From positions 1 through 8,206 of the forward strand of contig DAOWOO010000044.1 of assembly GCA_030642025.1 (NCBI GenBank): a stretch of DNA of 8,206 nt, read 5' to 3'. A program made the translations under genes and the position numbers. Position 1 is the stretch's first letter, and the number at the start of each line of letters is the position of its first letter. Below the pieces are notes generated by a model, which saw only the letters and a list, made by a program, of their open reading frames with translations, made no database searches and was not told the origin of the DNA. Source of the DNA: Candidatus Zixiibacteriota bacterium. Lineage in GTDB: Bacteria > Zixibacteria > MSB-5A5 > GN15 > PGXB01. Below are positions 1 through 7,630 of this stretch, one piece after another.

Positions 1-20
1 ATAGAGAGGTAAGTACTATT

Positions 21-187
21 GGTTATCAGTTCTGTCGGTTCTTGTGTCTGCACGGCAGGCGTGTGAACCGATAGTTGCTCGGACAGAATAAGTCTCGTGC
101 TATGTTGATGCGTATCGTCAGTTCACACCGCCGACTTCGTTTATGCCAGAAACTGACGAAACCCGGTAGCCGAATTATGGGATAACC
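21..187 (+). other. Non-coding leader with nested inverted repeats, possible structured RNA
   Basis: The first 209 bases contain no convincing gene; the longest partial frame from the left edge (from base 3) stops at about 74. Four exact inverted repeats are compatible with one nested, unknotted fold. An outer stem pairs GGTTATC (21-27) with GATAACC (181-187). A second stem pairs TTCTGTC (30-36) with GACAGAA (82-88) and continues as GGTTC (37-41) with GAACC (65-69). Inside its loop is a small CTGC/GCAG hairpin (48-58). A third stem pairs TCGTCAGTT (115-123) with AACTGACGA (151-159). The outer stem ends 22 bases before the peptidase start codon, so a 5' leader structure is one reading. I recognise no known riboswitch or ncRNA class. 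A 7-bp match is expected by chance about once in a span this size; the 9-bp stem and the nesting are what stand out. Confidence 0.3.
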
Positions 188-209
188 TCATCAGTGTGCC
201 ATTTTAGTT

Positions 210-2447
210 ATGAAAACAATTAGTTTAATTCTCTGGGTTATCCTGCTTTTTTCGGGAGCATGTGCCGATGACGGTAACGGTGACACCACCTGCAGTTTTT
301 CCGACCGGGTAAAATTATACGCCGATTATCCGACTGACTCCTGCCGCGAGGTTGCCTTAAATAATGAAACGATTGAGCTTCCATATGCCAGGCTGATTTT
401 TAACACCGGCAAACTCTATCTCACCGGTTATATCAGCGGCCGCCCGACCGTGGCCTATTTTCAAGGGGATGGCGAGTTTGAGTATTACCCTCTCGCTAAT
501 GTCGAGGCTCAGCAGGTGCGTCGGTTTTATTTTTCCGATTCGGTCTCTTTTGAATTCGATGAAGCCTATATCTCTTTCCCGGAGCAGTCATCTGCGCTGG
601 AAAAGTACTATACTGCCGGGGTAGTAAAAAAAATGCCGTCGCGAGTCAGGGGGATGTCGAAAGCATTAAAGAAAATCCCCGGCTCAAAATTCAAATATAA
701 TCTTCCGCTGGATATATACCGGGCAACGGTTGAAAACCGACCCGAATTTCTGTGGATCAATGTCCGTCAGGATAGGCACAGCAGTACAATATATTTATAT
801 AACCCGTATGATGAAGAACAGGTATCGCTTTACAAATATGCCGGGAATTTCAGGCAGGCCCAACTGGTGTCGTCGGTGACCGATATGAGCATTGAGAACG
901 CATATGTTTCAGGCGAGACATTTAATGCTTATGCCTATAATATTAATCTCGATATCAATACAACGGGGAAATCAGAGATTGCCTGTACTATAAATATGAC
1001 GGTTATAAGTGACAGCATGAAACTGGCGAGTTTCGGTTTTCCCGATGAGTTCAAGATTGATTCTATCGGCGGCGATGTAGCCGATTCTCTTTCGTTTATC
1101 CATGAAAAGAAGTATTCCGGATTGACTGTCGATTTATCGAGGTTTTTTCATAAGGGGGATACTTTATCAATCACAGTATGGTACCGGGGGAATCTGTTTC
1201 GCCAGTATATCGGCTATGGTGTAATTCAGGAATTTCTTACCCGATGGTATCCGTATAACGGTTTTCGCCAGTTGTCCGAATATGGTATTCATTACCGAAT
1301 CGATGAAGGGCTGACCTTCCTGGCGGTCGGTACGCCGGTTTCGGATTCCACCGCCGGCAGTTATCGTTACCTGGAATATCAATCTCCCGGGCCGGTGGCG
1401 TATGTTACTTTCAATTACGGCAAATTCGATACCACTATTGTGACCGGGAATCCGGTGCCAATCACCATTTATTCTTTGCCAATTGATAAATCGGCCGTAT
1501 TCGGACACGGTGCTCTGAACGATGTGGCCATAGATATCGAAGGTTCGCTTCGGTTTTTCTCGGACTATATTGCGCCATACCCATTTGACGATCTAATAGT
1601 CGACGCTATGGCGACCGAGCACGGCCAGGGGTCGCCGGGGATGGTACATTTATCTGAAATTACTTTCCGACGCGATACCGAGGGGCTCGATGATAAATTC
1701 CGCGCCCACGAGGTGGCGCATCAATGGTGGGGACATCTGGTTGGCCCGAAGAACTATCATGATCTCTGGCTGTCAGAGGGATTGGCCGAATATTTTGCGG
1801 CCATGTACATTGAGCAGTATAAAAAGGACACCGATACATTTCGTGATATCTTGAAGGACTGGAGAAAATATATTCTTCAGCGCGGCCGATTGCACGGTAA
1901 AAAATCGGACGGTTACCGCGCCGGGTCAATTTACCTGGGAAGCCGTCTTCTCGGCGAAATGTCTCCCGGTGATTATGAAGCGCTGGTGTATTACAAGGCG
2001 GCTTACATGCTTCACATGCTTCGGATGGAATTAAACCTGGATAATGAAGATAATGATATTTTTATGAAATTCATCTCCAGGTTCGCTCGCCGTTATTCGG
2101 GAACGCTTGTCACTACCGGGAATTTTATTGAAGCGGCAAGAGAATACATGGGTGACAGAACTGATACTTTTTTCCGGCAGTGGCTTTTTGACTGGCGAAT
2201 CCCCCGAATAAAAAAGGACTGGAAGCTGGTTGATAACGGGGCAATTGAACTGGAATTTAAAATCACGGATATTGCCCCCGATTTTGAATCCCCTTACCCA
2301 ATACAATTTGTATATTCCGATGGCACATCTGAATGGCGTTTTTACACCCTTAAAACCGGCGATAACAGGTTTGAATATAAACCGGCCGGCGATCTTGAGA
2401 TTGAGGCAGTAAGATTTAATCCCAATATGGATATACTTGAGCGATAG
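210..2447 (+). CDS. Exported M1-family (gluzincin) zinc metallopeptidase, non-canonical
   Basis: This 745-residue protein is very likely a zinc peptidase acting outside the cytoplasm. Seen: a hydrophobic N-terminal signal (residues 4-17) followed by Cys18. The residues before it (F-S-G-A-C) make only a weak lipobox, and A-C-A before Asp20 could serve signal peptidase I, so lipoprotein versus soluble is open. The zinc site is HEVAH (His500, Glu501, His504) with Glu523 eighteen residues on in WLSEG, the M1 spacing. Tyr594 in the VYYKAA segment matches the family's catalytic tyrosine. Residues about 60-130 (GRPTVAYFQGDGEF) resemble an extra N-terminal domain found in some secreted M1 proteins; about 240-390 fit the M1 beta-sheet domain. 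The GxMEN aminopeptidase motif is absent: residues 472-478 read GQGSPGM. Hence substrate class is uncertain. An in-frame stop at 183-185 and no other start codon fix the ATG at 210; no Shine-Dalgarno is visible. Confidence 0.9.
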   Translation: MKTISLILWVILLFSGACADDGNGDTTCSFSDRVKLYADYPTDSCREVALNNETIELPYARLIFNTGKLYLTGYISGRPTVAYFQGDGEFEYYPLANVEAQQVRRFYFSDSVSFEFDEAYISFPEQSSALEKYYTAGVVKKMPSRVRGMSKALKKIPGSKFKYNLPLDIYRATVENRPEFLWINVRQDRHSSTIYLYNPYDEEQVSLYKYAGNFRQAQLVSSVTDMSIENAYVSGETFNAYAYNINLDINTTGKSEIACTINMTVISDSMKLASFGFPDEFKIDSIGGDVADSLSFIHEKKYSGLTVDLSRFFHKGDTLSITVWYRGNLFRQYIGYGVIQEFLTRWYPYNGFRQLSEYGIHYRIDEGLTFLAVGTPVSDSTAGSYRYLEYQSPGPVAYVTFNYGKFDTTIVTGNPVPITIYSLPIDKSAVFGHGALNDVAIDIEGSLRFFSDYIAPYPFDDLIVDAMATEHGQGSPGMVHLSEITFRRDTEGLDDKFRAHEVAHQWWGHLVGPKNYHDLWLSEGLAEYFAAMYIEQYKKDTDTFRDILKDWRKYILQRGRLHGKKSDGYRAGSIYLGSRLLGEMSPGDYEALVYYKAAYMLHMLRMELNLDNEDNDIFMKFISRFARRYSGTLVTTGNFIEAAREYMGDRTDTFFRQWLFDWRIPRIKKDWKLVDNGAIELEFKITDIAPDFESPYPIQFVYSDGTSEWRFYTLKTGDNRFEYKPAGDLEIEAVRFNPNMDILER

Positions 2448-2716
2448 TGATTGCCTTTGCTCTAATTCCATAAGTTGACTAATCGTAGTTATTGCAAAGG
2501 CTTAAAGATTTTCCCTGACGGGATGTTATAATTGCCGGGCGGAGAGACTATTTGATGTTGCAGATATGGCAGGTGTAAGCATATCGTAACTTTATGCCGT
2601 TCCGCCGCTTGTGTTTTTTTAAGGACGGATAGCGTTTTTAACTTTATAAGAGGGGGCAAGTTTTTTACCATTGACTTGCTTCGTTTACCAGCCCGAATGG
2701 GTGATACGAGTTAGAT

Positions 2717-5700
2717 ATGAAATTTGCCGACTTTGTACATTTACATACGCACAGCCAGTATTCGCTGCTGGATGGCGCCTGCAAGCTCGATAGTGTCATT
2801 GCGCTGGCCAAGGAGTACCGGATGCCGGCGCTGGCTATTACCGATCACGGGAATATGTTCGGGGCGGCCGAATTTTACCGCAAGGCTTCGCGCGCCGGGG
2901 TAAAGCCTATAATAGGTTGTGAGGCGTATGTGGCGCCCGGTTCAAGACATGACAAGCGGCCCTCAAGTTCCGGACCCGATGGAGGGTTCCATCTGGTTTT
3001 GCTGGCCCGGAATCAGGCCGGGTATAAAAACCTGATTAAGTTGTCTTCACTGGCGTACCTGGAGGGTTTCTATCACCGGCCCCGGATTGATAAATCATTG
3101 TTGAAAAAGCACGCCGAGGGTCTGATCGCGCTATCGGCCTGCCTGAAAGGGGAGGTGAACTGGCATCTGCTCCGCGGTGATGCGGATAAGGCGCTTATGA
3201 CGGCCCGCGAGCTGAACGATATTTTCGGCGACGGTAATTTCTTTCTGGAAATGCAGAATCATGGTCTTGAAAAGGAACAGTTGCTGATACCGATGATTGA
3301 CACTATTCACCGTGAAACCGGGATACCGATTGTCGCCACCAATGACTGCCATTATCTGCATCAAAAAGACGCCGAGGCGCATGATGCCTTGCTCTGTATT
3401 CAGACCGGGAAATTTATCTCCGATACCGACCGGATGCGCTACAACACCGACCAGATATATTTCAAAACGCCGGACGAAATGAGAAAGGCTTTTTCCGATT
3501 TTCCCGAGGCAATAGAAAACACGATCAAAATCGCCGAACGGTGTAATCTTGAAATTGAAATGGGCAAACTCTACCTGCCGCATTTCCCGATACCGAAACA
3601 GTTTGTCGATGCCGATGATTTCCTCCTGAAAATCTGTGAAGAAGGTTTAAAAGAAAGATACGAGAAAATCACCAAAGAGCTTGAGGTCAGACTCGAATAT
3701 GAACTGGGTGTTATCAAGCAGATGGGATATGCCGGGTATTTTCTGATTGTCAAGGATTTCATAGATTATGCCCGTTCGATAAATGTCCCGGTCGGGCCGG
3801 GACGCGGGTCGGCGGCCGGATCACTGGTGTCATACTGTACCGGAATCACTACTATCGACCCGATGAAATATTCTCTTCTGTTCGAGCGCTTTTTAAATCC
3901 GGAACGTATCTCGATGCCGGATATAGATATTGATTTCGCCGACCGTGGCCGTGATAAGATCATAGAATATGTGGTCAATAAGTACGGCAAGGATAATGTC
4001 TCCCAGATAATCACTTTCGGCACTATGGCTGCGCGGGCGGTGGTGCGGGATGTCGGACGGGTTCTGGGGATGCCGTATTCCGAGATTGACAAGATTGCCA
4101 AAATGGTGCCGTTCGCAGTCGATATGACTCTCGAACGCGCCCTGTCCATGAACAAGGACCTCAAGGACCTGTATGATAAAGACGTTCGCATAAAAAAACT
4201 TATTGATCTTTCCCGGACGCTTGAGGGACTTTCGCGTCATGCGTCCACTCACGCCGCCGGGGTGGTGATTGCCCCATCGGCCCTGACCGATTTTGTCCCG
4301 CTGTTCAAGGGTTCCCGCGATGAGGTGACCACCCAGTTCGACATGAAGATGGTCGAGCAGATCGGCCTGTTGAAAATGGACTTTCTCGGCTTGCGGACCC
4401 TGACGGTCATACAGGACTGCCTTGAGATGATCGAAGAAAATCACGGCGATAAAATTGATATTGATAATGTCGACCTTCGCGATAAAAAGGTTTTCAAGCT
4501 CTTCTCACGCGGCGATACGATCGGGATTTTCCAGTTTGAATCGGCCGGTATGCGCGACTACATGAGAAAGCTGAAACCGGAGAAATTCGGCGATCTGATC
4601 GCCATGAACGCACTGTATCGTCCGGGTCCGCTCGATTCCGGGATGATTGATACTTATATCAAGCGCAAAAACGGTGACGAAAAAATCGCCTACCCGCACC
4701 CGAAACTGGAGAAAATACTCAAGGATACCTATGGAGTCATTGTTTTTCAGGAGCAGGTTCTGCAGATAGCCAACTCGCTGGCCGGGTATTCGATGGGCAA
4801 GGCCGATATATTGCGTAAGGCGATGGGCAAAAAGCAGGCTGAACTTATGGCCGAGCAGAAGCGGGAATTCCTCGACGGCTGTAAAAAGAACAATATTGAT
4901 GACAAAATCGCCGCCGATGTTTTTGACCAGATTGAAACCTTCGCCCGTTACGGGTTCAACAAGGCTCATTCCACCTGCTATGCTTTTATCGCCTTCCAGT
5001 GCGCCTGGCTTAAGGTACATTACCCGAGGGAATTTATGGCCGCCAGTATGACCTCGGAAATTGACTCATCGGGTCGTATTTATACCCTCATGGAAGAGTG
5101 CCGCCGGATGAATATTACTGTTCTACCGCCCGATGTTAACGGATCGGACAAAGCTTTCAGTGTCCGGGATGATAAAATCCGATTCGGGCTTCTCGGTGTT
5201 AAAAATGTCGGCGAGGGTGCAGTCGAGGCGATAGTCGAGGCCCGCAACAGGGATGGAAACTTTGAAAGCTTCGCCGATCTGGTCAGCCGTGCCAATTTGA
5301 AAAATATCAATCGCCGGGCCATGGAGTCATTAATCATTGCGGGAGCGCTCGATTCACTTCCCGGCTATCGGGCGCAGAAAAAAGAGATTGTCGAGGAGAT
5401 GCTTGAATTCGGAAATAAGGTAGCATCGTCGGCCGGCACCACTGATCTTTTCGCCTCGGCCGGACAGGAAGTCAAAAGGGTTGAGCCGCCCTATCCGGAT
5501 ATCCCCGACTGGTCGGTATCACGCCGTCTTTCAGGCGAGAAGGAGATGCTTGGTTTTTATGTTTCCGGGCACCCGCTGGACAACTACCGTTCGGAGTTGG
5601 GGGCATTCGGAACTGCCGATACCGAGAAAGTGGCCGGGGTCCGTGATGGCCGCGAAGTGCGGCTGGGCGGAATAATATCCAGTCTTAGCCTTAAAACCGA

Positions 5701-6163
5701 CAAGCGCGGCAACCAGATGGCCTTTATCACGGTCGAGGATTTCAAGGGAACGGTGGAGTTGATTGTCTTTTCCGACTGCTTTGAAAAGAGCAAGGCTTAT
5801 CTGGCCGAGGATCGTATTATTATGCTTACCGGGCGTGTTTCCACGCGTGAAAACGAGAACCCCAAGGTTATTGTTTCGGATATTATCCCACTTGACAGCC
5901 TGGCTAAACGCTTTAAATGTCAACTGGTTATAAAAATTGACGAGGATACGCCGGATAAAAAGCTGACCGCCATCCAGAATGCCCTGGCCAAAAACGAAGG
6001 GAAAACGCCGGTGATTATTGCCGCCAGGAGAAACGGCGAAGAATATCTTATAAAATCCAACCGGTTTGCTGTCGAACCCAAGGAAAAACTCCTTTTGAGA
6101 CTTAAAGAGTTGTTGGGCAATTCGTCCGTTTTTTTGGAGCCGTTGGCTCAGGCAAAAAAATAG
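2717..6163 (+). CDS. dnaE: DNA polymerase III alpha subunit, DnaE1 type
   Basis: The 1148-residue product is the replicative polymerase catalytic subunit, full length for the DnaE1 class. Domains in order: PHP domain (about 5-215; HLHTH at 8-12, TDHGN at 42-46, NDCH at 209-212), palm with GPGRGSAAGS (360-369) and the catalytic PDIDIDF (401-407; Asp402, Asp404) plus Asp555 in DFLGL, fingers with the FARYGFNKAHS segment, helix-hairpin-helix region (about 840-880), a candidate beta-clamp motif TTDLF (908-912), and an OB fold (about 975-1050). No exonuclease domain is inserted in the PHP region, which separates it from PolC. Positions matching all PHP metal ligands appear filled (His10, His12, Asp19, His44, Glu69, His92, Cys142, Asp210, His212), unlike E. 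coli DnaE. An in-frame TGA at 2702-2704 leaves ATG 2717 as the only start; the ribosome site is weak. It stands alone, 269 bases after the peptidase gene. Confidence 0.98.
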   Translation: MKFADFVHLHTHSQYSLLDGACKLDSVIALAKEYRMPALAITDHGNMFGAAEFYRKASRAGVKPIIGCEAYVAPGSRHDKRPSSSGPDGGFHLVLLARNQAGYKNLIKLSSLAYLEGFYHRPRIDKSLLKKHAEGLIALSACLKGEVNWHLLRGDADKALMTARELNDIFGDGNFFLEMQNHGLEKEQLLIPMIDTIHRETGIPIVATNDCHYLHQKDAEAHDALLCIQTGKFISDTDRMRYNTDQIYFKTPDEMRKAFSDFPEAIENTIKIAERCNLEIEMGKLYLPHFPIPKQFVDADDFLLKICEEGLKERYEKITKELEVRLEYELGVIKQMGYAGYFLIVKDFIDYARSINVPVGPGRGSAAGSLVSYCTGITTIDPMKYSLLFERFLNPERISMPDIDIDFADRGRDKIIEYVVNKYGKDNVSQIITFGTMAARAVVRDVGRVLGMPYSEIDKIAKMVPFAVDMTLERALSMNKDLKDLYDKDVRIKKLIDLSRTLEGLSRHASTHAAGVVIAPSALTDFVPLFKGSRDEVTTQFDMKMVEQIGLLKMDFLGLRTLTVIQDCLEMIEENHGDKIDIDNVDLRDKKVFKLFSRGDTIGIFQFESAGMRDYMRKLKPEKFGDLIAMNALYRPGPLDSGMIDTYIKRKNGDEKIAYPHPKLEKILKDTYGVIVFQEQVLQIANSLAGYSMGKADILRKAMGKKQAELMAEQKREFLDGCKKNNIDDKIAADVFDQIETFARYGFNKAHSTCYAFIAFQCAWLKVHYPREFMAASMTSEIDSSGRIYTLMEECRRMNITVLPPDVNGSDKAFSVRDDKIRFGLLGVKNVGEGAVEAIVEARNRDGNFESFADLVSRANLKNINRRAMESLIIAGALDSLPGYRAQKKEIVEEMLEFGNKVASSAGTTDLFASAGQEVKRVEPPYPDIPDWSVSRRLSGEKEMLGFYVSGHPLDNYRSELGAFGTADTEKVAGVRDGREVRLGGIISSLSLKTDKRGNQMAFITVEDFKGTVELIVFSDCFEKSKAYLAEDRIIMLTGRVSTRENENPKVIVSDIIPLDSLAKRFKCQLVIKIDEDTPDKKLTAIQNALAKNEGKTPVIIAARRNGEEYLIKSNRFAVEPKEKLLLRLKELLGNSSVFLEPLAQAKK

Positions 6164-6182
6164 AACAATTTTCCTCTGATTA

Positions 6183-6191
6183 TGTTATAAT
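6183..6191 (+). promoter_or_regulatory. Extended -10 promoter for the thioredoxin-like gene pair
   Basis: TGT followed by a perfect TATAAT (6186-6191) forms an ideal extended -10 element of the sigma-70 type in the 70-base gap after dnaE. No good -35 box lies 16-18 bases upstream, which is tolerable for an extended -10 promoter. The predicted start, near 6197-6199, would give a leader of about 36 bases before the ATG at 6234. The match is seen; activity is inferred. Confidence 0.6.
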
Positions 6192-6209
6192 ACAAGATTA
6201 ATCGGCAAC

Positions 6210-6220
6210 CTGTCAGACAG
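6210..6220. promoter_or_regulatory. Small dyad CTGTC-A-GACAG beside the ribosome binding site
   Basis: An 11-base perfect dyad with a single central base lies just downstream of the predicted transcription start and overlaps the Shine-Dalgarno-like AGAGG (6219-6223), which sits 10 bases from the ATG. It could be an operator half-site pair or a weak hairpin that masks the ribosome site; it may also be chance, as the arms are only five bases. Confidence 0.25.
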
Positions 6221-6233
6221 AGGCGTTAGTATA

Positions 6234-6782
6234 ATGAAAAAGACACTCGCAGTGATTCTTCTGATTCTCATGGCGGTCTTAAATCTCGCTGCGGCTGATA
6301 AGACTGACAAGCAAGAAAATCAAAAAAGGCAGCCGGTCAACACGACCGAAATCAACTGGCTTAAGTATGACGAGGGGCTTGTTCGGGCTGAAAAACTCGG
6401 CCGGCCTATTATGGTCTATTTTACCACCTCGTGGTGCGGTTACTGCAAAAAGATGCAGAAAGAGACTTTTGTCAGGCCGGAGGTGATAAAATTCCTGAAT
6501 GAGAGCTTTGTAAGTATCAAGGTCAATGGTGATTCCAAATATGAGCTTGATGTAAACGGGTATAAAATCACCGAGCGGAATCTGGCACGCGCTGAGTTCC
6601 GGGTTTCCGGTTACCCGGCCTTCTGGTTTTTGAAATCCGACGGAGAAAAAATCGGCCCGGCTAAGGGGTACAAGCCGACCCATGCCTTTCTGGACATTAC
6701 TTATTATGTCAAAGATGAACTGTATGATAGTATTTCATTTGCCGAATATGTAAAAAACGGCGGTTATAAAGTTAATAAATAG
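6234..6782 (+). CDS. Exported thioredoxin-fold protein with WCGYC active site
   Basis: The 182-residue protein is likely a periplasmic thiol-disulfide protein. Seen: a signal peptide (charged MKK, hydrophobic 5-18, then an A-A-A site at 19-21 before Asp22) with no lipobox cysteine, so the mature form should be soluble. The active site is W67-C68-G69-Y70-C71 followed by KKM, typical of the SoxW/DsbD-gamma-like and Thioredoxin_7 branches rather than cytoplasmic thioredoxin (WCGPC). Pro128 in GYPAFWF is the conserved cis-proline facing the active site. Between them, residues about 95-122 form the central insert seen in SoxW-like proteins. The gene follows dnaE by 70 bases but has its own extended -10 promoter and an AGAGG ribosome site. 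It lies 22 bases before a second thioredoxin-fold gene, so the two are probably co-transcribed. Redox direction and partner cannot be read from sequence. Confidence 0.9.
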   Translation: MKKTLAVILLILMAVLNLAAADKTDKQENQKRQPVNTTEINWLKYDEGLVRAEKLGRPIMVYFTTSWCGYCKKMQKETFVRPEVIKFLNESFVSIKVNGDSKYELDVNGYKITERNLARAEFRVSGYPAFWFLKSDGEKIGPAKGYKPTHAFLDITYYVKDELYDSISFAEYVKNGGYKVNK

Positions 6783-6794
6783 TATGCTGCACCG

Positions 6795-6800
6795 AAGGAG
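6795..6800 (+). promoter_or_regulatory. Shine-Dalgarno AAGGAG that sets the start at 6805
   Basis: AAGGAG lies four bases before the ATG at 6805. It decides between this start and an in-frame ATG at 6784, which would add seven residues (MLHRRRK) with no ribosome site of its own other than coding sequence of the gene before. The downstream start also gives a standard lipoprotein signal length. Confidence 0.75.
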
Positions 6801-6804
6801 AAAA

Positions 6805-7323
6805 ATGAAACAGATTGTAATTATTGGCATCGCGGTTTTTTCAATGGTTATTGCGGGTTGTTCCAGCGATTCCGACAAAACCGACGGGGGAGGCGCACAG
6901 TCATCGTTAACAGCGCAGTCCGGGCCGTCATTTAAAGTCAATGATGTCAGCGGCCGTGTCAGAACATTCGAAGAGTTCAAAGGGACAGGGCCGCTGGTTG
7001 TTAACTTCTGGGGAACCTGGTGTCCGCCATGCCGCCGGGAAATACCCGATATGGTTAAAATATACGATGAATATAAAGATAGAGGTCTGAAGATTGTCGG
7101 GTTGTCGGTGCGCGATACACCGGATAAGGTAAAGAGGTTTGCTTCCGAATACGGGATTGAGTGGGTACTGCTCATGTCCAACTATGACGCCATGAAATCA
7201 TTCAAAACCGGGACGGGAATACCAGTCAGCATTTTCTTCGATCGCAACGGCAATGAAGTCAGCCGTTTTGTCGGGGGCCGGTCTTATCGGGATTTCAAGG
7301 CTGAAGTGGAGAAGATTATTTAA
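6805..7323 (+). CDS. TlpA/ResA-like thiol-disulfide oxidoreductase lipoprotein
   Basis: From the preferred ATG the product is 172 residues. Seen: a lipoprotein signal ending in a good lipobox I-A-G-C, giving lipidated Cys19; then a short Ser/Asp-rich linker to about 45; then a thioredoxin-like domain of the AhpC/TSA-redoxin type with W72-C73-P74-P75-C76, and GIPVSIFFD supplying the cis-proline. WCPPC with a membrane anchor is characteristic of TlpA, ResA and CcmG/DsbE, which reduce disulfides outside the cytoplasm, for example in apocytochrome c. No cytochrome maturation genes are visible here, so the substrate stays open and no symbol is given. It follows the WCGYC gene by 22 bases and is followed by a strong terminator, so it ends the unit. 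An upstream ATG at 6784 is the alternative start but lacks a ribosome site. Confidence 0.92.
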   Translation: MKQIVIIGIAVFSMVIAGCSSDSDKTDGGGAQSSLTAQSGPSFKVNDVSGRVRTFEEFKGTGPLVVNFWGTWCPPCRREIPDMVKIYDEYKDRGLKIVGLSVRDTPDKVKRFASEYGIEWVLLMSNYDAMKSFKTGTGIPVSIFFDRNGNEVSRFVGGRSYRDFKAEVEKII

Positions 7324-7347
7324 GCGGGTTTTTCCTATAATAAATTT

Positions 7348-7374
7348 AAAGGCGACCCTTGGGCCGCCTTTTTT
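7348..7374 (+). terminator. Rho-independent terminator of the thioredoxin-like unit
   Basis: AAAGGCG (7348-7354) pairs with CGCCTTT (7365-7371); after one A/C mismatch, CCC (7356-7358) pairs with GGG (7361-7363) over a tiny loop. The 3' arm runs into six T residues (7369-7374). It starts 25 bases after the stop codon at 7321-7323, the expected place for the end of this transcription unit. Confidence 0.88.
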
Positions 7375-7391
7375 CTGTACTTTTCTGCGGC

Positions 7392-7435
7392 AAAATAAAA
7401 ACCGGGCCTATCAAACCCTCGTTGATAAGTCCGGT
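7392..7435 (-). terminator. Strong hairpin with U-tract on the minus strand
   Basis: ACCGGGCCTATCAA (7401-7414) pairs with TTGATAAGTCCGGT (7422-7435) over a 7-base loop: 12 Watson-Crick pairs, one wobble and one mismatch. On the minus strand the stem is followed by TTTT-A-TTTT (7400-7392), the layout of an intrinsic terminator for leftward transcription. It lies beyond the terminator at 7661-7691 that should already stop the minus-strand gene. It may be a second-line stop, protect the redox genes from antisense reading, or end an unrecognised small RNA. Confidence 0.6.
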
Positions 7436-7473
7436 TATTCAAAGATGCAAGTGCGTGGTGATAAATCCCCGGC

Positions 7474-7518
7474 AAGGCGTTAAACATCAATTCATCCTGA
7501 ACTGAAGAACGCCTTTTT
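7474..7518 (+). terminator. Second terminator-like hairpin on the plus strand
   Basis: AAGGCGTT (7474-7481) pairs exactly with AACGCCTT (7508-7515), followed by T to 7518. The loop is long (26 bases) but contains a minor TTCA/TGAA pairing. It could back up the terminator at 7348-7374 or end a short plus-strand transcript beginning after about 7376. Confidence 0.4.
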
Positions 7519-7630
7519 AATGCTTTACCCTGCTGTTTGTCCAAAACACGATAAATAGAAATATGTTCCTAAAATATACTATTATTGTCAAATTTTTTGT
7601 ACCTTCATGGAGTGTCTTATATGTGCGGTG

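Noticed and set aside
2453..2501. Inverted repeat GCCTTTGC / GCAAAGGC just after the peptidase gene
   Set aside because: The 8-bp arms are 33 bases apart and no T-tract follows, so it is not a credible terminator; a match of this size can occur by chance.
2671..2707. TTGACT followed by TGATAC as a dnaE promoter
   Set aside because: The spacing of about 25 bases is far too long for a sigma-70 promoter and nothing closer to TATAAT lies at 16-18 bases.
3893..5020. Long open frames on the minus strand inside dnaE (about 180 and 170 codons)
   Set aside because: They lie opposite an intact dnaE with all motifs, have no recognisable domains or ribosome sites, and are typical antisense shadows of GC-biased codons.
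6784..6804. Upstream ATG at 6784 as the start of the TlpA-like gene
   Set aside because: It lacks a ribosome site, whereas AAGGAG directly precedes ATG 6805 and gives a standard lipoprotein signal.
7335..7544. A 69-codon minus-strand frame in the spacer
   Set aside because: It would start at TTG without a ribosome site, crosses three hairpins and has no recognisable motif.
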